Counted from the first letter of the stretch, positions 11,126 to 23,910 are shown. The stretch: DNA of 64,000 bases from Bemisia tabaci (GCF_918797505.1 NC_092794.1:61241167-61305166); one strand, 5' to 3'. Program-made: numbers and translations. The notes: generated by a model not told the origin, from the letters alone.

Positions 11126-12182
11126 ATGGGGCCTGGGCGGGCGCGACGTTCAAATGAGCAGCGGAGAATGGGAGGTGGATTCAACGCCGGCCGCCACTAC
11201 TTGGAAGTTGCTGCACGTGCGAAACACGTTTGCACAGTTGCCGAGAACATGTCCGAAAGCTCTTCACGTCTTTGTATGAAGTATTCGCGACCATTGTAAA
11301 AGGCTTTTCGCCTAATCCCAATTTTCTCAGCTGAGGGGCTCATTGGTAGAGGTAGGGGGGGCGGGGGTCCTGTCTTCCCAGAAATCTACTTGACCCCTCC
11401 AAAAATGTGAAATATTTTGCGAGAGAAGTGCATGACATCCTTCATTCATAGAAATTGTACATAATTCAATAATTTTTTGGTTTTTTTTCAAGAACTTCTT
11501 CATTTTTCAAAACTTTCCTGAAGCTACCCCGAATCTGAGTGAATCCCGCGAAGTCCTTTTTGAATTTAAGGAAGTCCCCAGATCCTCCTCAGGAGGTGCC
11601 TTCTGACTGACTCCCCACAAGAAGTCTTGGTTCCATCCATAGGGCGATCAGACTACTTGAAGTAGCTTTTGGTCCGCAAAGTGGAATTATACCAAAAGTC
11701 TGTGAGGGTAACCCAAAATGAACCTCATGAACCGCTAATAAACACAGATTGACCTTCAGAATCGAAATAAAAGACATGTTTGTGATTTCAAGAAACGTAA
11801 ATTTTAATTTGAACACTACATTCAGTTTTTTTACTCAAAAAAATGTCAGCAAATGTTAAACGGAGGTAGAAATTTGATGTTGTAGGTCAATTTTTTGCAA
11901 ACTAAACATCGGAACATGTCTCGTTCCTAAAGATGACGACCTCTAATGAAACAAAAAAAAAAAAGGTGGTAAAACAACCACCAAACAGCCAACTCTTCCC
12001 TCCTAAGAAGAGACTTAGAGCGCCAATTCACCGGTCCGTCAAGAGAAGCGAGATCCCTCAGAACCAGTTTTTGACGGGTAAAAGCGGTAAAATTTTATTT
12101 CGGCGGGCACCCTCTGTGCATGAGTCAACTCGCATGAGAACGCAATAAAGGCTCCTCTGGGATAGGTCCAACCGAACATCTA
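11126..12182. other. Non-coding, nothing recognised
   Basis: A minus-strand patch around 11600-11700 has mixed composition with stops in all frames and could be an old transposon remnant. Confidence 0.4.
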
Positions 12183-12415
12183 TGTTGAAAAACGTCATAT
12201 GCACACCCAGATGTCGTCAGATTTCATCTGACATAAAATAAATATTCCAAAAACTAGTGAATTTTTACCTTGGAAAGTTTGTTGAGAATTTTATTCACTA
12301 TTTTATCTAACGAGACTGTAATTTTTGAGGGAAAATTCTCGTAAAATTTCTGGAAATCAGCATTTTATCAGAGCGAAATTTTGCAACTTTCGAATGCCCG
12401 TGCGGCGTTTTCAGC
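12183..12415. mobile_element. Family F foldback, copy 5 (decayed)
   Basis: The arms TTGAAAAACGTCATATGCAC and TGCCCGTGCGGCGTTTTCAG and the interior follow the F pattern, but the outermost ends are lost. Confidence 0.55.
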
Positions 12416-12777
12416 ACAGAAACACAGGACGCAGGGCGTGCTTGAGGGAGTCGAGCAAGCGCACGATCAAGAAAAGTAGTGGATTTTTGATCGCGCACCG
12501 AATGTCAAAAATAGCCAGTGTTTTGTTTGGGCTTAATTCTACGCTCACTTTAGACGGCTTATTATCTTCATCTCGCAGACGGTCTATTTTTATGCGCCTC
12601 CGCGTACGCGTATACCTCACTTTGTAAATGTTACTTGTCTGTAGGTGCAGCTGCAGCATTGTTGCCGTTTTTCGGAGGGGAATTTTGTAGAATAATCGTG
12701 AGGGGTCAAGTGGAAACCTCCCGAAATTGTACAAAATAATTACCCGGCGAAAATGTAAAATACGACAGGACACAAAA

Positions 12778-12976
12778 TGAATCACTAAATACAAAAAGGG
12801 CACATGTCCAGAAAACCAAATTGTTCAGGAGACACAAGAAAAGTTTATTTCGTGGTAGATATTTTTTGGAAAGTTGTTATGTTTAAAAAAATATCTACCA
12901 CGAAATAAACAGTTTTTTGTGTCTCCTGAACAATTTGGTTTTCTGGACATGTGCCCTTTTTGTATTTAGTGATTCA
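12778..12976. repeat. Near-perfect long hairpin 1
   Basis: The arms are about 85 bp: TGAATCACTAAATACAAAAA at the left and its exact complement at the right, continuing CACATGTCCAGAAAACCAAA. The loop is about 25 bp. It was seen once in the window. Confidence 0.9.
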
Positions 12977-14061
12977 AATAGAATAACGTGGTTTCACTAT
13001 TTATTCCATTATCAAGGAGTCTTCTGTAGATAATGAACTGGGCATATTTCTGCTGAAAGGCTTCATTTACGAATGAAGAGAGAAAAAAGAAAAATGCACT
13101 ATGGCAGTAGCGGATGTAGAGGGGAGGGGTAGAGCCACGGTGGCAAGCGGCAAGCCCTCCTCTTGGGGTCTTGGGCCAAAAACAAAGATGAAAGAGGAGA
13201 GAGGGAAAAAAGAAAGGGAGTAAAATCTAGAGAATGCCTCCCCAGGGACCCACTCCGCGTCACCAAATTTCTCTTCCTCGAGCTGTCTCTGGATACGCCT
13301 TTTTACGAATAATTTGCATGGTTATTAGTTCCTTTAAATTTAATTCACTTGCCCAATTGCCAATTGCTCATATAGTTCTTTTAACTATCAATATTGCCAA
13401 ATGAACACATTTTGCCATTGGGAATTACAATTTCTAGCTCATCCGTGAAAACACGTATGTGCGTATGCACTGCATGTTCAAGGTATATGCTCTGATACTT
13501 CACAGGAGGCGATTATTTAGAGTTTCCCAGGATTAGTCGCTCGAGAGGGTTGGCGTAGGTCAGGTCAAGGATCGGCTGAGCCTAACACGTGAGTAGAAGA
13601 AACCCTCACAGAAGAGTCGAATGGATGTGAGGGAAAACATGGTGGGAAAGTGAGGGAAAAGTTGTCACAGCTGCGACATGAATCTGCGGCGAGGCGGCGG
13701 AATCGTTTACCAAGTGAAGTTGCGGGAAGTTTCCGGCCAAGCGCGTAATGGCGACGAAAGCTCAAAAATGATTGTATTAAGTGTGATACGCCGCATAAAT
13801 AGCGCGGCGAAGGGTCGCGGCGGGCGGGGGCGGAAGTTTTTAAGAAGGGCCGATTTGAAAGTATTGTCACGTCTTTGACAGGGGATCAAATCTGGTCATA
13901 ATGTTTAACGGGGCGAGGAACTCGACACCGTCTCCACCCACTCCGAGCGCGGGCCGGGGGGCGGGGCTCTTTCGGGGAGGGTGGCGAACGCAGTGTTCAC
14001 ACAGGCGTAGCCAAACTGGAGCCCCATTTCGTGATTAATCGGAAAAATTACCTTCCTTCGA
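12977..14061. other. Non-coding, GC-rich from 13670 to 13990
   Basis: It holds the H fragment at 13408. The CpG-rich segment has overlapping short frames on both strands and no exon signals. Confidence 0.45.
13408..13470. repeat. Family H left-end fragment
   Basis: ACATTTTGCCATTGGGAATT and the following CTAGCTCATCCGTGAAAACA match an H left arm. Confidence 0.5.
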
Positions 14062-14311
14062 CACTGGGAAAAAAAACACATTGAATCAAAAGTCCAGACT
14101 CTTGAAAACATTGACAAGAAAAAATAACACTCTTGATTCAATCAGATTTTTGCCTAAATCAAAAGGAAATCCGCTCAAAGTAAGGGGCTTGGTTCTTGAT
14201 TGAAGCCAAAATCCGATTGAATCAAGAGCATTTTTTCTTGTCGATGTTTTTAAGAGTCTGGGCTCTAGATCCAATGTGTTTTTTTTTTGTTTTTTTTTTT
14301 TTTTTTCAGTG
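14062..14311. mobile_element. Family A foldback MITE, copy 2
   Basis: Same ends and arms as copy 1, with a longer T run on the right. It is flanked by GA on both sides, a possible 2-bp target duplication. Confidence 0.85.
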
Positions 14312-14319
14312 GACCCTGT

Positions 14320-14592
14320 TTATCAATAGGATCGCATTTAGAAAAAAGGAACCAGCATGATTACAGTGTTTTGAAAATGTTGCTTTATCCTCATTATCTA
14401 AAAAGTCTCCCAGAATAGCAAATGGTTTTAGCTTCCCACCAAAAATTATTAATTTTAAAGAAAATGATTGTGTAAATTTTAATACTGAACATATATTAAG
14501 AATTTTTTTGAGAGGAAAGGAGAAGTTGCACGATTTTGAAAACACTGTAATCGCGCTGGTTCCTTTTTGCTCCATGCGATCCAATAGGTTAA
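14320..14592. mobile_element. Family W foldback, copy 1
   Basis: The arms AGGATCGCATTTAGAAAAAA and GGAACCAGC have their complement at the right (GCTGGTTCCTTTTTGCTCCA). The ends resemble family H, but the interior differs. It starts about 10 bp after A copy 2. Confidence 0.7.
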
Positions 14593-15534
14593 CTGTTAAA
14601 TATTTCCGACTGAAATCTGGAGTACATTTCACTCCGGAACCTATGTGCCCTCAAAAAAATAGAGTGATAATGGCGGAACTTTTTCATGTTTCTCGAGGGT
14701 TTTTTTTTTGTTGGACAAAATAGACTCGTAAATGAATCTAGATTCAACTTTGAGATTCCTAAAAATTGTAAAAGACAATCTTACTCATCTTGATCATTGT
14801 CAATCTTGCACTGATTCGCAAGTACCAGGGTTCGTCTGAAAAAATCGTGCTAATATTTTTCTTATATATTTCTGCAAGGCTATATTGCCTGCTAAAAATT
14901 ACAAGGATACACTATTCTTATCCTTTGGATCTCTACTGATATTAGCTAAATCTGCACCGACATCAGAGTAAAACATTTAGTGACCACTGTAGCAATGGCG
15001 TGGCCTGAAATGATTAATTGGGAGGGTTACCGGTCAAAAATATCTAATTCGTTTTAAGGCGCTATTTTTAAAATTGAAGTTAGATATATTTTTTTCCAAT
15101 TGAGGCGGTCTCAAGCATTATGTATCGTAGCCAGAGGGGACGATGGGGCTCTGATTAAATTTGCCTTACGATGAGTAACATGGAGGAGGGGGTGGGGGAA
15201 AGAGGGCGAAAATCCAGCGTTCATAAACTATCAAAATTATTAAGTGTGAAATTTTAGCATCACTTAGGAGAGAAGCAGGGGCAGTAGAAAAACGGGAGAG
15301 TGTCTTACGCAATATTTAAGCGATTTCTCAAGTTTATTTGGAGCTGCTCTGAGAGGATAAAATCACTCGATATTAGATACACTCGAGTATGATCCTTGAC
15401 ATGGAACCGAACAGCGGACCATTTAATGACAAATCACTGATATTCACAGTAGACTGATTTCACAATAACAGCAGTCGCAAAAAATTGCATTTTTGAACCT
15501 CACCTCTTCCATCATCTCTCTTCTCATCATCGCC
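14593..15534. other. Non-coding, nothing seen
   Basis: AT-rich, no open frame of note. Confidence 0.5.
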
Positions 15535-15668
15535 AAAAGGTGGATAGATGGTAAGAGATACCAACTTCCGGAAGATCTTTGCCATGTCAGATTCCTGTGG
15601 CGGTCAGGTGTCGCAGAGCGCCCTAGTCCCTAGTGCGCTGTAAAAGTGACTGATACATACATGCTTCA
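15535..15668 (+). pseudogene. Non-LTR retrotransposon tail, copy 3 (short)
   Basis: It begins in the AGGTGGATAGA (RWI) codons seen in copy 2 and runs through the 3' region with TCGCAGAGCGCCCTAG to a GATACATACATGC tail. It is only about 130 bp and non-coding. Confidence 0.7.
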
Positions 15669-18654
15669 TGATAATGATCGAATTGTTCTGTTAAAGTCAC
15701 TGACAGCAAATAACGCAATACTCGGATCAGATGTATCTATTTTGCACCAACAATATCGTCAGCCATAAAAATTTCGAGACCCTCATGGCAATGTATTTCT
15801 CAAAAACTCGTTTTACAGCGTTGGCCAAATGAGGGGTTTTACATGGCGATGCCAAACTAACTAGTTTTTCCCCATTTTTTTGTGTGTCAAGTTCTAAAAA
15901 TTACACCAAACCTGTTTAATGGTAACATACCTACTCTTGACCAAAGGAGAATGAGGAATCGCGATCAGAGTTTTGACAAGTCATCTTATGTCGGAAACAA
16001 ATGGTCATTTGTCTGAAATCACCACTTGATTGTGTGGACACTCTTTTCAAAATTAATCTTTCTTTTAAGCTATTTCATATGAAAGGTATCGATTGAGAAA
16101 AGACCCCTCTCTTTACTATATTCGCATACGATGTGCATTGAAATTTTCGTCATATGAAGCGAGATATCTATACCTTTGAAACGAGCTCTGGGGCTCTTCA
16201 TCGTGACTTGTCATAGGTAAATACATGGCATTAAGACAAAAATTGGGACTAAGTTTATCTAAAACGAGCCAAATTTATCACGGATACTTTAAAAAACTCG
16301 AACATATCACCTGTGGTGATATGTTCACCGTGGTCACCGGTGGTGGCTGTAACTAAGTGCACCGAAGAGTTGCATGATCAAAAGGTATCTGATTTCCCTT
16401 AACCTGCCCTCTACATCAACTCAACAACAATGTGCCGCTCAACAGTTAACAGTTGGCCCATTGAAAGTGTGCATTCGTGCATCTGCTTATTGCATTTCGT
16501 CTGCAATAAATGTCATTTCATTTGCATGTTGACAGCGCTGACTAAAATGAGCATACTTGATTGCAGTTTATGAGTGCAATAGAGACGCTTCTAAACTGGA
16601 ATGCAAGGTTGCACTAATACTGCAATTGTTTTTTTATTTATTCCTTACTTGACCATTTAACCACTACTTGAATTGATGTTGGCCAAGCATTAGCGTCATT
16701 GCTATGATTTTTCAAAAAAAGATGGGTCCACAAATTTGCATCCATGAACATCAGGATTACACATTTGAAATGTTTTTGAATTGTAACGCCCCTAGTAGCA
16801 ACGACCGTTAAAAAGCATTTTTCTAAAACTTTGAACAAAAGGGTAAGAAATTACATTTTTGAAACTATTTTCACCAAAAAAGTAGTTTTTTAAGTGAAAT
16901 ATATGTCTTGAAGAATTCACGTAAAAAATTTTCAAGAAAATAATAGTTTTAAAAGAATTTTCATACTTTTTTCAAACATTTTATGTGCGATTTTTTAAGA
17001 ATTTCTAGGACATCCTTGCTTGAATTTTACCTCTCTTAACTTTCACTTTAAAAAATACTCAAAGAGGGTTTCCTAAAACGTAAATTTCTTTGAGCGATGT
17101 CCTTTTGAAATTTACGAGTTTTTTTTTCTTTTAAAAAAAAATTATATTTCCCCATCTGAATTCGTACGAAAGACAAAGTTTAACGGCTCCTTTCACGCAC
17201 TAAGGACCTTTGCTCGACTCGAATTTTTGACGGAGGAAAATTTCACAAATAGTTGAACTCAACTAAAGAGTGTCAGGGGTTATCCCCCAAAATTGTGGCC
17301 TTACTCCAGTTTGTTAGATGACATGGGCATTTCAAATTAATTTTAGTAGTACCACAACTTCAAATTGGGGTAGTCCCGCAATATCTGGATTAGTAATCTA
17401 ATTTATTGAGGGTACTGCCACAATTAATTCGGTTACTATTACAATTGATTGGAGATGTCCAAGTTGTGACTTAATCTGTACATCTTTTTGGCGCGTATAC
17501 GTAGTATACCGCCTTTGCGATCGTTTCGAACCCTGCTCGATACAATAACCGAGTCCCTTAGTTCCTTACCGAAAAGTGACTACCGCGAACTTCTGAGATT
17601 TTCCAAAGCGTGTGAAAAGTTTATTTATCCATCAATAATTATGATTTAAAGTTGTTTCTCATTCTGGGGCTCATTAGTTTATGTGCAGTGAATACCAAGA
17701 GTCTACGTTACTTGGTTTTTTCAAAAAAAGCCTAAGAATGCGACGCGCTGATTTAAAATATGCATATATAAGCAGAATCAAGCGAATTGATTCGAGGATG
17801 GCTGAGCAGGTCGGCACTCTCGAAATGAGAATTTAACTCCTCCGTTTTGTTCAAAACGTTGCTTTGACAGATCTGTAACCTCGGTTATACTTTTCAAAAG
17901 TTGGTACCCGTGCTCTGATAGTGCTGTTCATCTGACAACAATGTCAGTGTCAGCTGATAATAATATTTTTATCATATGAGGTTAATAAAAAGTTTTCAGT
18001 CAGTCTTTGACATCCTGAATAATTGTCTTGGTATTTATTTACTAATTTTACAGAATTATATTTTATTTCTTATTAAAACTAAGAAATACAGTGCAATCTG
18101 TGTAAGTGCAATCTGTGATGAGCCTCGAGACTCATTAGACCATTAGCTAAACGTGGCTCATACAGGAATCCACTTACCCCTCTCTTCCCCACGCTCCTGA
18201 TCACTGCGTCGGCGTCTCGACGAACAATAGCTAATGACGGTCGCCAAGCTAGGCCGGGATCCTCAGCCCCTCGCCCAATTACTTACGCTTCATTAACCAT
18301 TTCACCGTCACGCTAGGATTCGTCCAATTTTCAAAAAAAATTGTTTCGCGAGTTTTTAGCAATTTTTTCCTTACTCTCCGTTAAAACACGAATTAAAAGA
18401 GGTCTCATTCATAAAAATCGGCCAAATAGAAGAGAAGTTACAGTATTCGAAATCCGAAGAAATCAACAAAACTTCTCCAAACAAAAAATAAAATGAAGGG
18501 GGGGGGGAAATGTATAAATTACAATTTAATATGATTGACCTCAGAATGTGACAAGCAATTCAATTATAAAAAGGAGAAAAAATTGAGTGAAATTACAAAA
18601 AATTAGCCTCTTGCAAGGGGCTTCCTTGTATGAGTTTTGACCTGAAGACAAGTA
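15669..18654. other. Long non-coding stretch, few repeats
   Basis: Three kb without a clear foldback or exon. Small features are a GGTGATATGTTCACC palindrome (16316-16330) and a GC-richer patch at 18120-18310. Confidence 0.5.
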
Positions 18655-19401
18655 AATCCCGTTATATTATTAAAACGAAATTGACTCCATAGTTTAATGC
18701 CTTAGTTTCTTGAATACGATTATTTTAAGCTCTCGAAAATTTATACCAGCAATTTTACCCATGGGGTGATTTCCTGAGAGCTGATAATATCACGAATTTC
18801 TCATAGAGCCCTTCAAAAATGGCTTGCTTTTTGGGCAGCCGATTCGGCCATCAAACCGGGGTTTAAATGGAAGCTGATAATAACACAAAGCTCTGAGAAA
18901 AATTTTGAGATAAGTATAGGAACGGTTTGTAAATTACGAGGAGAGGCGGGCATTCTGTTCAGCATATCGATACATAAGTATTTTCACACGTAGAATTTAA
19001 TTTTCACGTCAGGGAGTCGACATATTTTGATTTTTTCGATTTTATACGGAAAATGTATGGTTTTTCGGGATTGAAATTACTTACAATTGTTTCATGAAAA
19101 ATGAATGCACCCAAAATGACTATAGCATTTTGACTTTCACATACGTGCACTCACTAAATCGATTGGTAAATTCAAAGAGTGGGTACATCGACCTGGTATA
19201 TCAAGTTTCTGCAATTTTTTACGGCAAATCGGTAGATTTTCGGGATGTGGATTGCTTACTTTCAATTCATGAATGAATAAAGCATGGACATGGTTGAGCT
19301 TCTTTGCATGAAAAGACGTTTAAAATAACAAAATCAAGACATATTTAATACAATTGCATTTATATCGAGTCAATTTCTTTTCAATAATATAACGGGATTT
19401 A
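18655..19401. mobile_element. Foldback element of about 0.75 kb with internal diverged repeats
   Basis: AAATCCCGTTATATTATTAA pairs with TTCAATAATATAACGGGATT, and AACGAAATTGACT with AGTCAATTTCTTT. The interior has two diverged units that share TTTTTACGG/TTTTATACGG and TTTTTCGGGAT/TTTTCGGGATG. No protein was recognised. Confidence 0.6.
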
Positions 19402-19491
19402 TAATACCGGTGATTTGGGTATTTTAGCCCCAAAATACCTTTAAATCGACTTTATCTTCTAGGAATTCGACAGAATTTTTCCTTTCTTCGC

Positions 19492-19809
19492 TTAAATTTT
19501 TCCGTAGCACTTTTCTTCAAGAATCTGATAAGATTTTGCTTGAGGCGGATCAAAAAACTTAAATTTGTTCGAATAGCTTTCTAGATTCACAATACACGGT
19601 CTCGTCAAGGTGCGTCGTTGACCTTGCAGTGTTGGATCGTGAATTCTCTTGTTGTGCTGCTTGCCTTTTTTGAAATCTCTGTAAATGAAAACTAAAGGGG
19701 TTGATATGTGCGAGTTAATGACGCGCCTTATCAACACATTGTGTTGGAGTTCACTGCTTGTTTTTTTCGTGAGTTGACCATGAAACAACTTCCAGCACAT
19801 TTTTTCCAA
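19492..19809 (-). other. Orphan minus open frame, 105 codons
   Basis: It has the composition of a basic protein (RRTLTRPCIVNLESYSNKF), starts at an ATG and is not a shadow of a recognised repeat. No splice sites, domain or neighbour supports it. It lies next to the 18655-19401 foldback and could be an eroded transposon frame. Confidence 0.2.
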
Positions 19810-19847
19810 TTAAAATGCGCCTCGGTGCAATTCTGTTGAACTCCAAA

Positions 19848-20047
19848 CACTGAAACAATAGTTACGGGCAATACAGACATACCGTCCGTTCCGGGCTCAG
19901 AGGAAGAAAGTTTCGGATGCTGGAGCCGTAGCTTCGATTGCTCCGGGTGCTACGCCCGGAACTTTCGGTCTCTGAGCCCGGAACGCGGACGGTATGTCTA
20001 TATATAGCCCGTAAGTGTGGCTTCCACGGCCAGGGTTTTTTTCCGTG
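19848..20047. mobile_element. Family B foldback MITE, copy 2
   Basis: The ends are CACTGAAAC and CCGTG. Arms carry ACATACCGTCCGTTCCGGGC and its complement. It lies within one copy of a duplicated flank. Confidence 0.8.
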
Positions 20048-20066
20048 TGAGGATCGAGTAAACCCA

Positions 20067-20306
20067 CACTGGAAAAAAAAACACATTGGATCTAGAGTCC
20101 AGACTCTTGAAAACATTGACAAGAAAAAATACTCTTGATTCAATCGGATTTTTGCTTGAATCAAAACGAAATCCGCTTAAATTAAGAAGCTTGGTTCTTG
20201 ATTTAAGCTAGATTCTAATTGAATCAAGAGTACTTTTTCTTGTCGATGTTTTTAAGAGTCTGGACTCTAGATCCAATGTTTTTTTTTTTTCTTCTTTTTT
20301 TCAGTG
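20067..20306. mobile_element. Family A foldback MITE, copy 3
   Basis: Same ends and arms as the other A copies. It sits between two copies of a short flank repeat and beside family B sequence (see the composite at 19808-20405). Confidence 0.85.
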
Positions 20307-20405
20307 TATGTCTATATAGCCCGTAAATTTTTTTTCAGTGCAATTAAAATGCTCTTCGGTTCGATTCTGTTGAACTTCGTCCAAATAAGCATCGAGTTAA
20401 CCCAA

Positions 20406-21051
20406 CCAAAATAAGGGTTTTTTTAATATTAGCTAGACGGAGGTTATCGAAGTAGTTGTCCGGTATGAACGGTGTGTAATCAGTTTTCCGGGCACGCGGC
20501 CCGACGCGCGACGGGACGCAACGGGGTGCGAAACGGCGTTATTGGAGCGTCGACGTGACAATGCGGGTCGGAACATTAAGGAGTTTGTTTCCTTTTTTCG
20601 AAATACACCCCCAGCCCCGAACCCCGAGCCGCCCCACTCCGCAACCACCCCTCATCTCGGTGAATCTTGACACGCTCGCGGGAGAAGATTGTCCGTCTTA
20701 TGGCTCAGAAATTGCTCCGGAATCGTCTATTTTCGTACAATTATTGCTCCATCTCAGCTCCCGTTTAACCTATTAATACGGAGACCTCGTAAACTTCGTC
20801 TCATCCTCGAGGATTTAATTTGTGATGAATGTTGTCGAACATGACTCCCGGAGCCGCGGAACATGACATCCCGGCTAACGGCCGCGTCTTTAGCGGCGGG
20901 ATTTCTTATGCTCTTCTTTTATCTCCGCCAACTTGACGGAAAAACTCAAGTTCGGACTTAGGGCCGTATTCTCAGTCGTTTCTTGAACAGCTCTTTTCCG
21001 TAGAGAGCCCTGTAAGTATGGTTTACAATGTGATAAGGGAACCTTAACATA
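20406..21051. other. CpG-rich block, unassigned
   Basis: From 20450 to 20950 the DNA is CpG-rich, with a Pro-rich 73-codon + frame that I do not trust. It ends with GGGCCGTATTCTCAGTCGTT, which looks like part of a dispersed repeat. Confidence 0.4.
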
Positions 21052-21282
21052 CACTGGAAAAAAAACATTGGATCTAGAGTCCAGACTCTTAAAAACATCG
21101 ACAAGAAAAAGTGCTCTCGATTCAATTAGAATCTAGCTTAAATCAAGAACCAAGCCTCTTAATTTAAGCGGATTTCGTTTTGATTCAAGCAAAAATCCGA
21201 TTGAATCAACAGTATTTTTTCTTGTCAATGTTTTCAAGAGTCTGGACTCTAGATCCAATTTTTTTTTTTTTTTTTTCCAGTG
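21052..21282. mobile_element. Family A foldback MITE, copy 4
   Basis: Same ends and arms, in the opposite internal orientation to copy 3. TA flanks both sides. A family G element starts about 20 bp to the right. Confidence 0.85.
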
Positions 21283-21303
21283 TATCTTCCTGAAAAGGAC
21301 AAA

Positions 21304-21555
21304 CTGTCGTTACTCGGACGAAAGAACGTAACTCAATTCCAAGGTTGTAAACTTTATTAAAATAATTTAATTTTTTATAAGAATGTATCCGTGCAATTTT
21401 CGTCCTAAAATTTTCCAACCATTGCATGAGATCAGAGGAAAAATCGGTGAAATTTGCAGTCAAAAATGTCCAATATTCTCTGGTAAAAATCAATATGTGC
21501 GGGAAATTTGGCAACACTGAAATGGAGTTACGTTCTTTCGTGAGAGAAACGATGA
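21304..21555. mobile_element. Family G foldback, copy 2
   Basis: The left arm has GAAAGAACGTAACTCAATTC; the right arm GGAGTTACGTTCTTTCGTGA. Confidence 0.75.
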
Positions 21556-21948
21556 ATTTTTGTACATCTCTGGTAAAATTCAAGGATATAACTTTAGAAA
21601 TGGATCCTTGCAAGTTACTGAAATAATGGATCCTTGCAAGTGATTGAAATATTATCACTGCAAAAAAAAATACAAAATATTCCAAGATTTTTTTTGTTCT
21701 GAATTGGATTTCCTAAAGAGTAACCTAAATGCGAACATGGTTTGGCAACAGAGAATTCTCTGTTACCAACCTGAATCCCTCTCTGAACCGCTGTCGATCC
21801 AGGTCAAACTTTACTCCCTTTTTGTGTTCCTTCGGCCGAGGACCCCACGGACCTTTTAATTGAAATATAAACGATTTTAATCCAGGACTGATGGTCCTCT
21901 CGGCCTTACATAGCTACGCCCCCCACTAGCTTGAGACCTCATACATTT

Positions 21949-22199
21949 CTGCCGTCCTAAGGAAGAACGCCGTATGAGCCTTCAAGTGTTGCCATATTGC
22001 CTTCAATAAGAAATAATTAATTGGAAAACTTTTGAATGATATTCCTCCATCTTTCAAGCAATTTTGTTCACAATTTGATCTAAAACATCAGGAAATTTTA
22101 GGGAAAAATATGCATAACTTTCCGCAAAAATAGACATTTTATAGAAGGAAATTTGGCAACTCTCGATTGTTCATACGGCGTTTTTCCTTAGCACAGCAG
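21949..22199. mobile_element. Family F foldback, copy 6
   Basis: The ends are CTGCCGTCCTAAGGAAGAAC and TTTTTCCTTAGCACAGCAG. ATTT flanks both sides. Confidence 0.85.
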
Positions 22200-22753
22200 A
22201 TTTGCCCGGTACTGTGCTATACTTGCAGTTATTCTTTTCTTACCAAAAATTTCAATGTCCCACCATGAACGTAAAAAACTGGACTAATAATTTTCTCAAA
22301 GTTGTCTTTTTTATTTCTTTATTCGATTTTACTTTAGAAAAAATTACATATAATTTAAGAGTCACACGTATAGAAAGAGTTTTCCGCGGCGGACTTAACT
22401 CCATAAATCCCATAAATTTAACAATTAACATCATAATGAAATATTTATATTCTTTTCCACACACTTAATTGAAATCTCAAAATAATGTGTTCAATAGACG
22501 TCAAATTTTAAGATAAAAAAATCGAAAAGAAAAGAAAACAAATGATCAGATCATACAGGGTACTCCACCTAACGTATGACTCATTGGTCTCGAGCCCGTT
22601 GAATTTGGATACGGAGAGCAACTACAATTCACAGGGCATGTCAGGCGGCTCAGAGGGGAGCGTCAAAGGGTGTGTGAAGACAGAAGACCGAAGAACTGAG
22701 ACAGATGCATCGTCTCATCAAGATTGATACGATTTAAACGAGACGGCACGAGA

Positions 22754-22773
22754 GCCCCCCCCCCCCCCCCCCC
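22754..22773. repeat. Poly-C run
   Basis: Nearly uninterrupted C. Similar runs lie at 34942-34955 and 34984-34994. No other feature is seen in 22200-23133. Confidence 0.9.
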
Positions 22774-23133
22774 TCGCAATCGGCTAAGCGCCCCCGGACT
22801 GTCCTTTTCTTGCCCATCGCTAGTCTGGTGATTGCGCGCAAGGTTGACAAGCAAGAACAAGAGGAAATCTATCACTCCGATCTTCAATACTTAATTTTTG
22901 GATGGTACTTTTGATTGAAAAAGAAAATAGAAACTTCATTCAAACTGAGGAATGGACCACTGTTCCAGACAAGGTCAGAAATTTACCGCTGAGTGACACA
23001 TGATTCCTCAAAAATGTTGCGTAAAAGAACGTTGATAGCAAAAATGTGCTCTTGAAAGTCAAAATATGTCATATTAGATAATTCTGGGTTCTAATTTCAT
23101 AACTCATTCTAGACGCGACCAGCCGTCTTTTAT

Positions 23134-23388
23134 ACTGCCGTGATAATGAAAAACGCCGTATGAACCTTTAGGCGTTGCCAAATTTTCTTTTGTAAAAACT
23201 GAATTCCTTGGTAAACTCATGAATATTTTCCTCCCAACTTCAAAGAAAATTTTGTTCGCAAACTCAACTTAAGTTCCTGAGAATTTCAAGGAAAAATTTT
23301 CGTAACTTTCCTCAAAAATACACATTTTATCGGAGGAAATTGGGCAACTCTCGAATGTTCATACGGCGTTTTTCCTTAGCGCGGCAGT
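23134..23388. mobile_element. Family F foldback, copy 7
   Basis: The ends are ACTGCCGTGATAATGAAAAA and TTTTTCCTTAGCGCGGCAGT, with the usual F interior. Confidence 0.85.
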
Positions 23389-23627
23389 AAAATGTGGCAT
23401 TTACCGGCGAATTTAAAGGGAAAATTTCTCCCAACCTGTAATTACAGGGTGGACATTGTCAAATTGATCATAACTATCGCGTCTTGCCGTTGACTGGATT
23501 CTAAAAATTCACATCTTATTCAAAAGATTTGTTCAGAATTCTCTGACTTCCCAGTCAATAAAAACAAGTGACAAAACAAATGGGCAAATACAGTTCCCAC
23601 GATACAGCGTAGAACATCGTGCTTGGG

Positions 23628-23723
23628 TATCAAAACGCCTTCAAATAAGCGTGTATGCAACCAGCGGTTATTTCGAAGTTTAATAAGTTGCTGGTATCTT
23701 TTAAATGAAGGCGTTTTCGATGC
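23628..23723. repeat. Short hairpin 8
   Basis: TATCAAAACGCCTTCAAATA pairs with a near complement TTTAAATGAAGGCGTTTTCG. Confidence 0.6.
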
Positions 23724-23828
23724 GGGCAGTCACTGAACGAGCTAGCGAGAGTGCAGCGCAGCGTTCGCTGGAGTCAGAGCCGCTTTCGCTTAAATACGTA
23801 CTTCACAAATGTTATCTCATCTTTCTTT

Positions 23829-23910
23829 AACCCGGGGGCTACAGCCCCTGACCGCTTCACGGTCTAACCCCTTGAACGGCTTCGCGTCTCATAGCCGTTG
23901 CGTTACACGA
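23829..23910. repeat. GC-rich short motif, copy 2
   Basis: CCCGGGGGCTACAGCCCCTG, GCTTCACGGTCTAACCCC and GGCTTCGCGTCTC parallel the copy at 8475. Confidence 0.6.

Larger units (their letters stand above)
19808..20405. other. Composite: duplicated flank with nested B and A elements
   Basis: A unit with CAATTAAAATG...ATTCTGTTGAACT...ATCGAGTTAACCCA appears twice. In the left copy it is split by family B (19848-20047). Family A (20067-20306) follows, then a 35-bp leftover B end (TATGTCTATATAGCCCGTAA...CAGTG), then the intact right unit at 20341-20405. Confidence 0.7.

Noticed and set aside
20958..21020. Donor-like CCCT|GTAAGTATGG as the end of a signal-peptide exon
   Set aside because: The only nearby ATG frame hits a stop before the donor, and the string resembles a dispersed repeat.
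21206..21685. 159-codon minus frame
   Set aside because: It runs through family A and family G elements and has no independent support.
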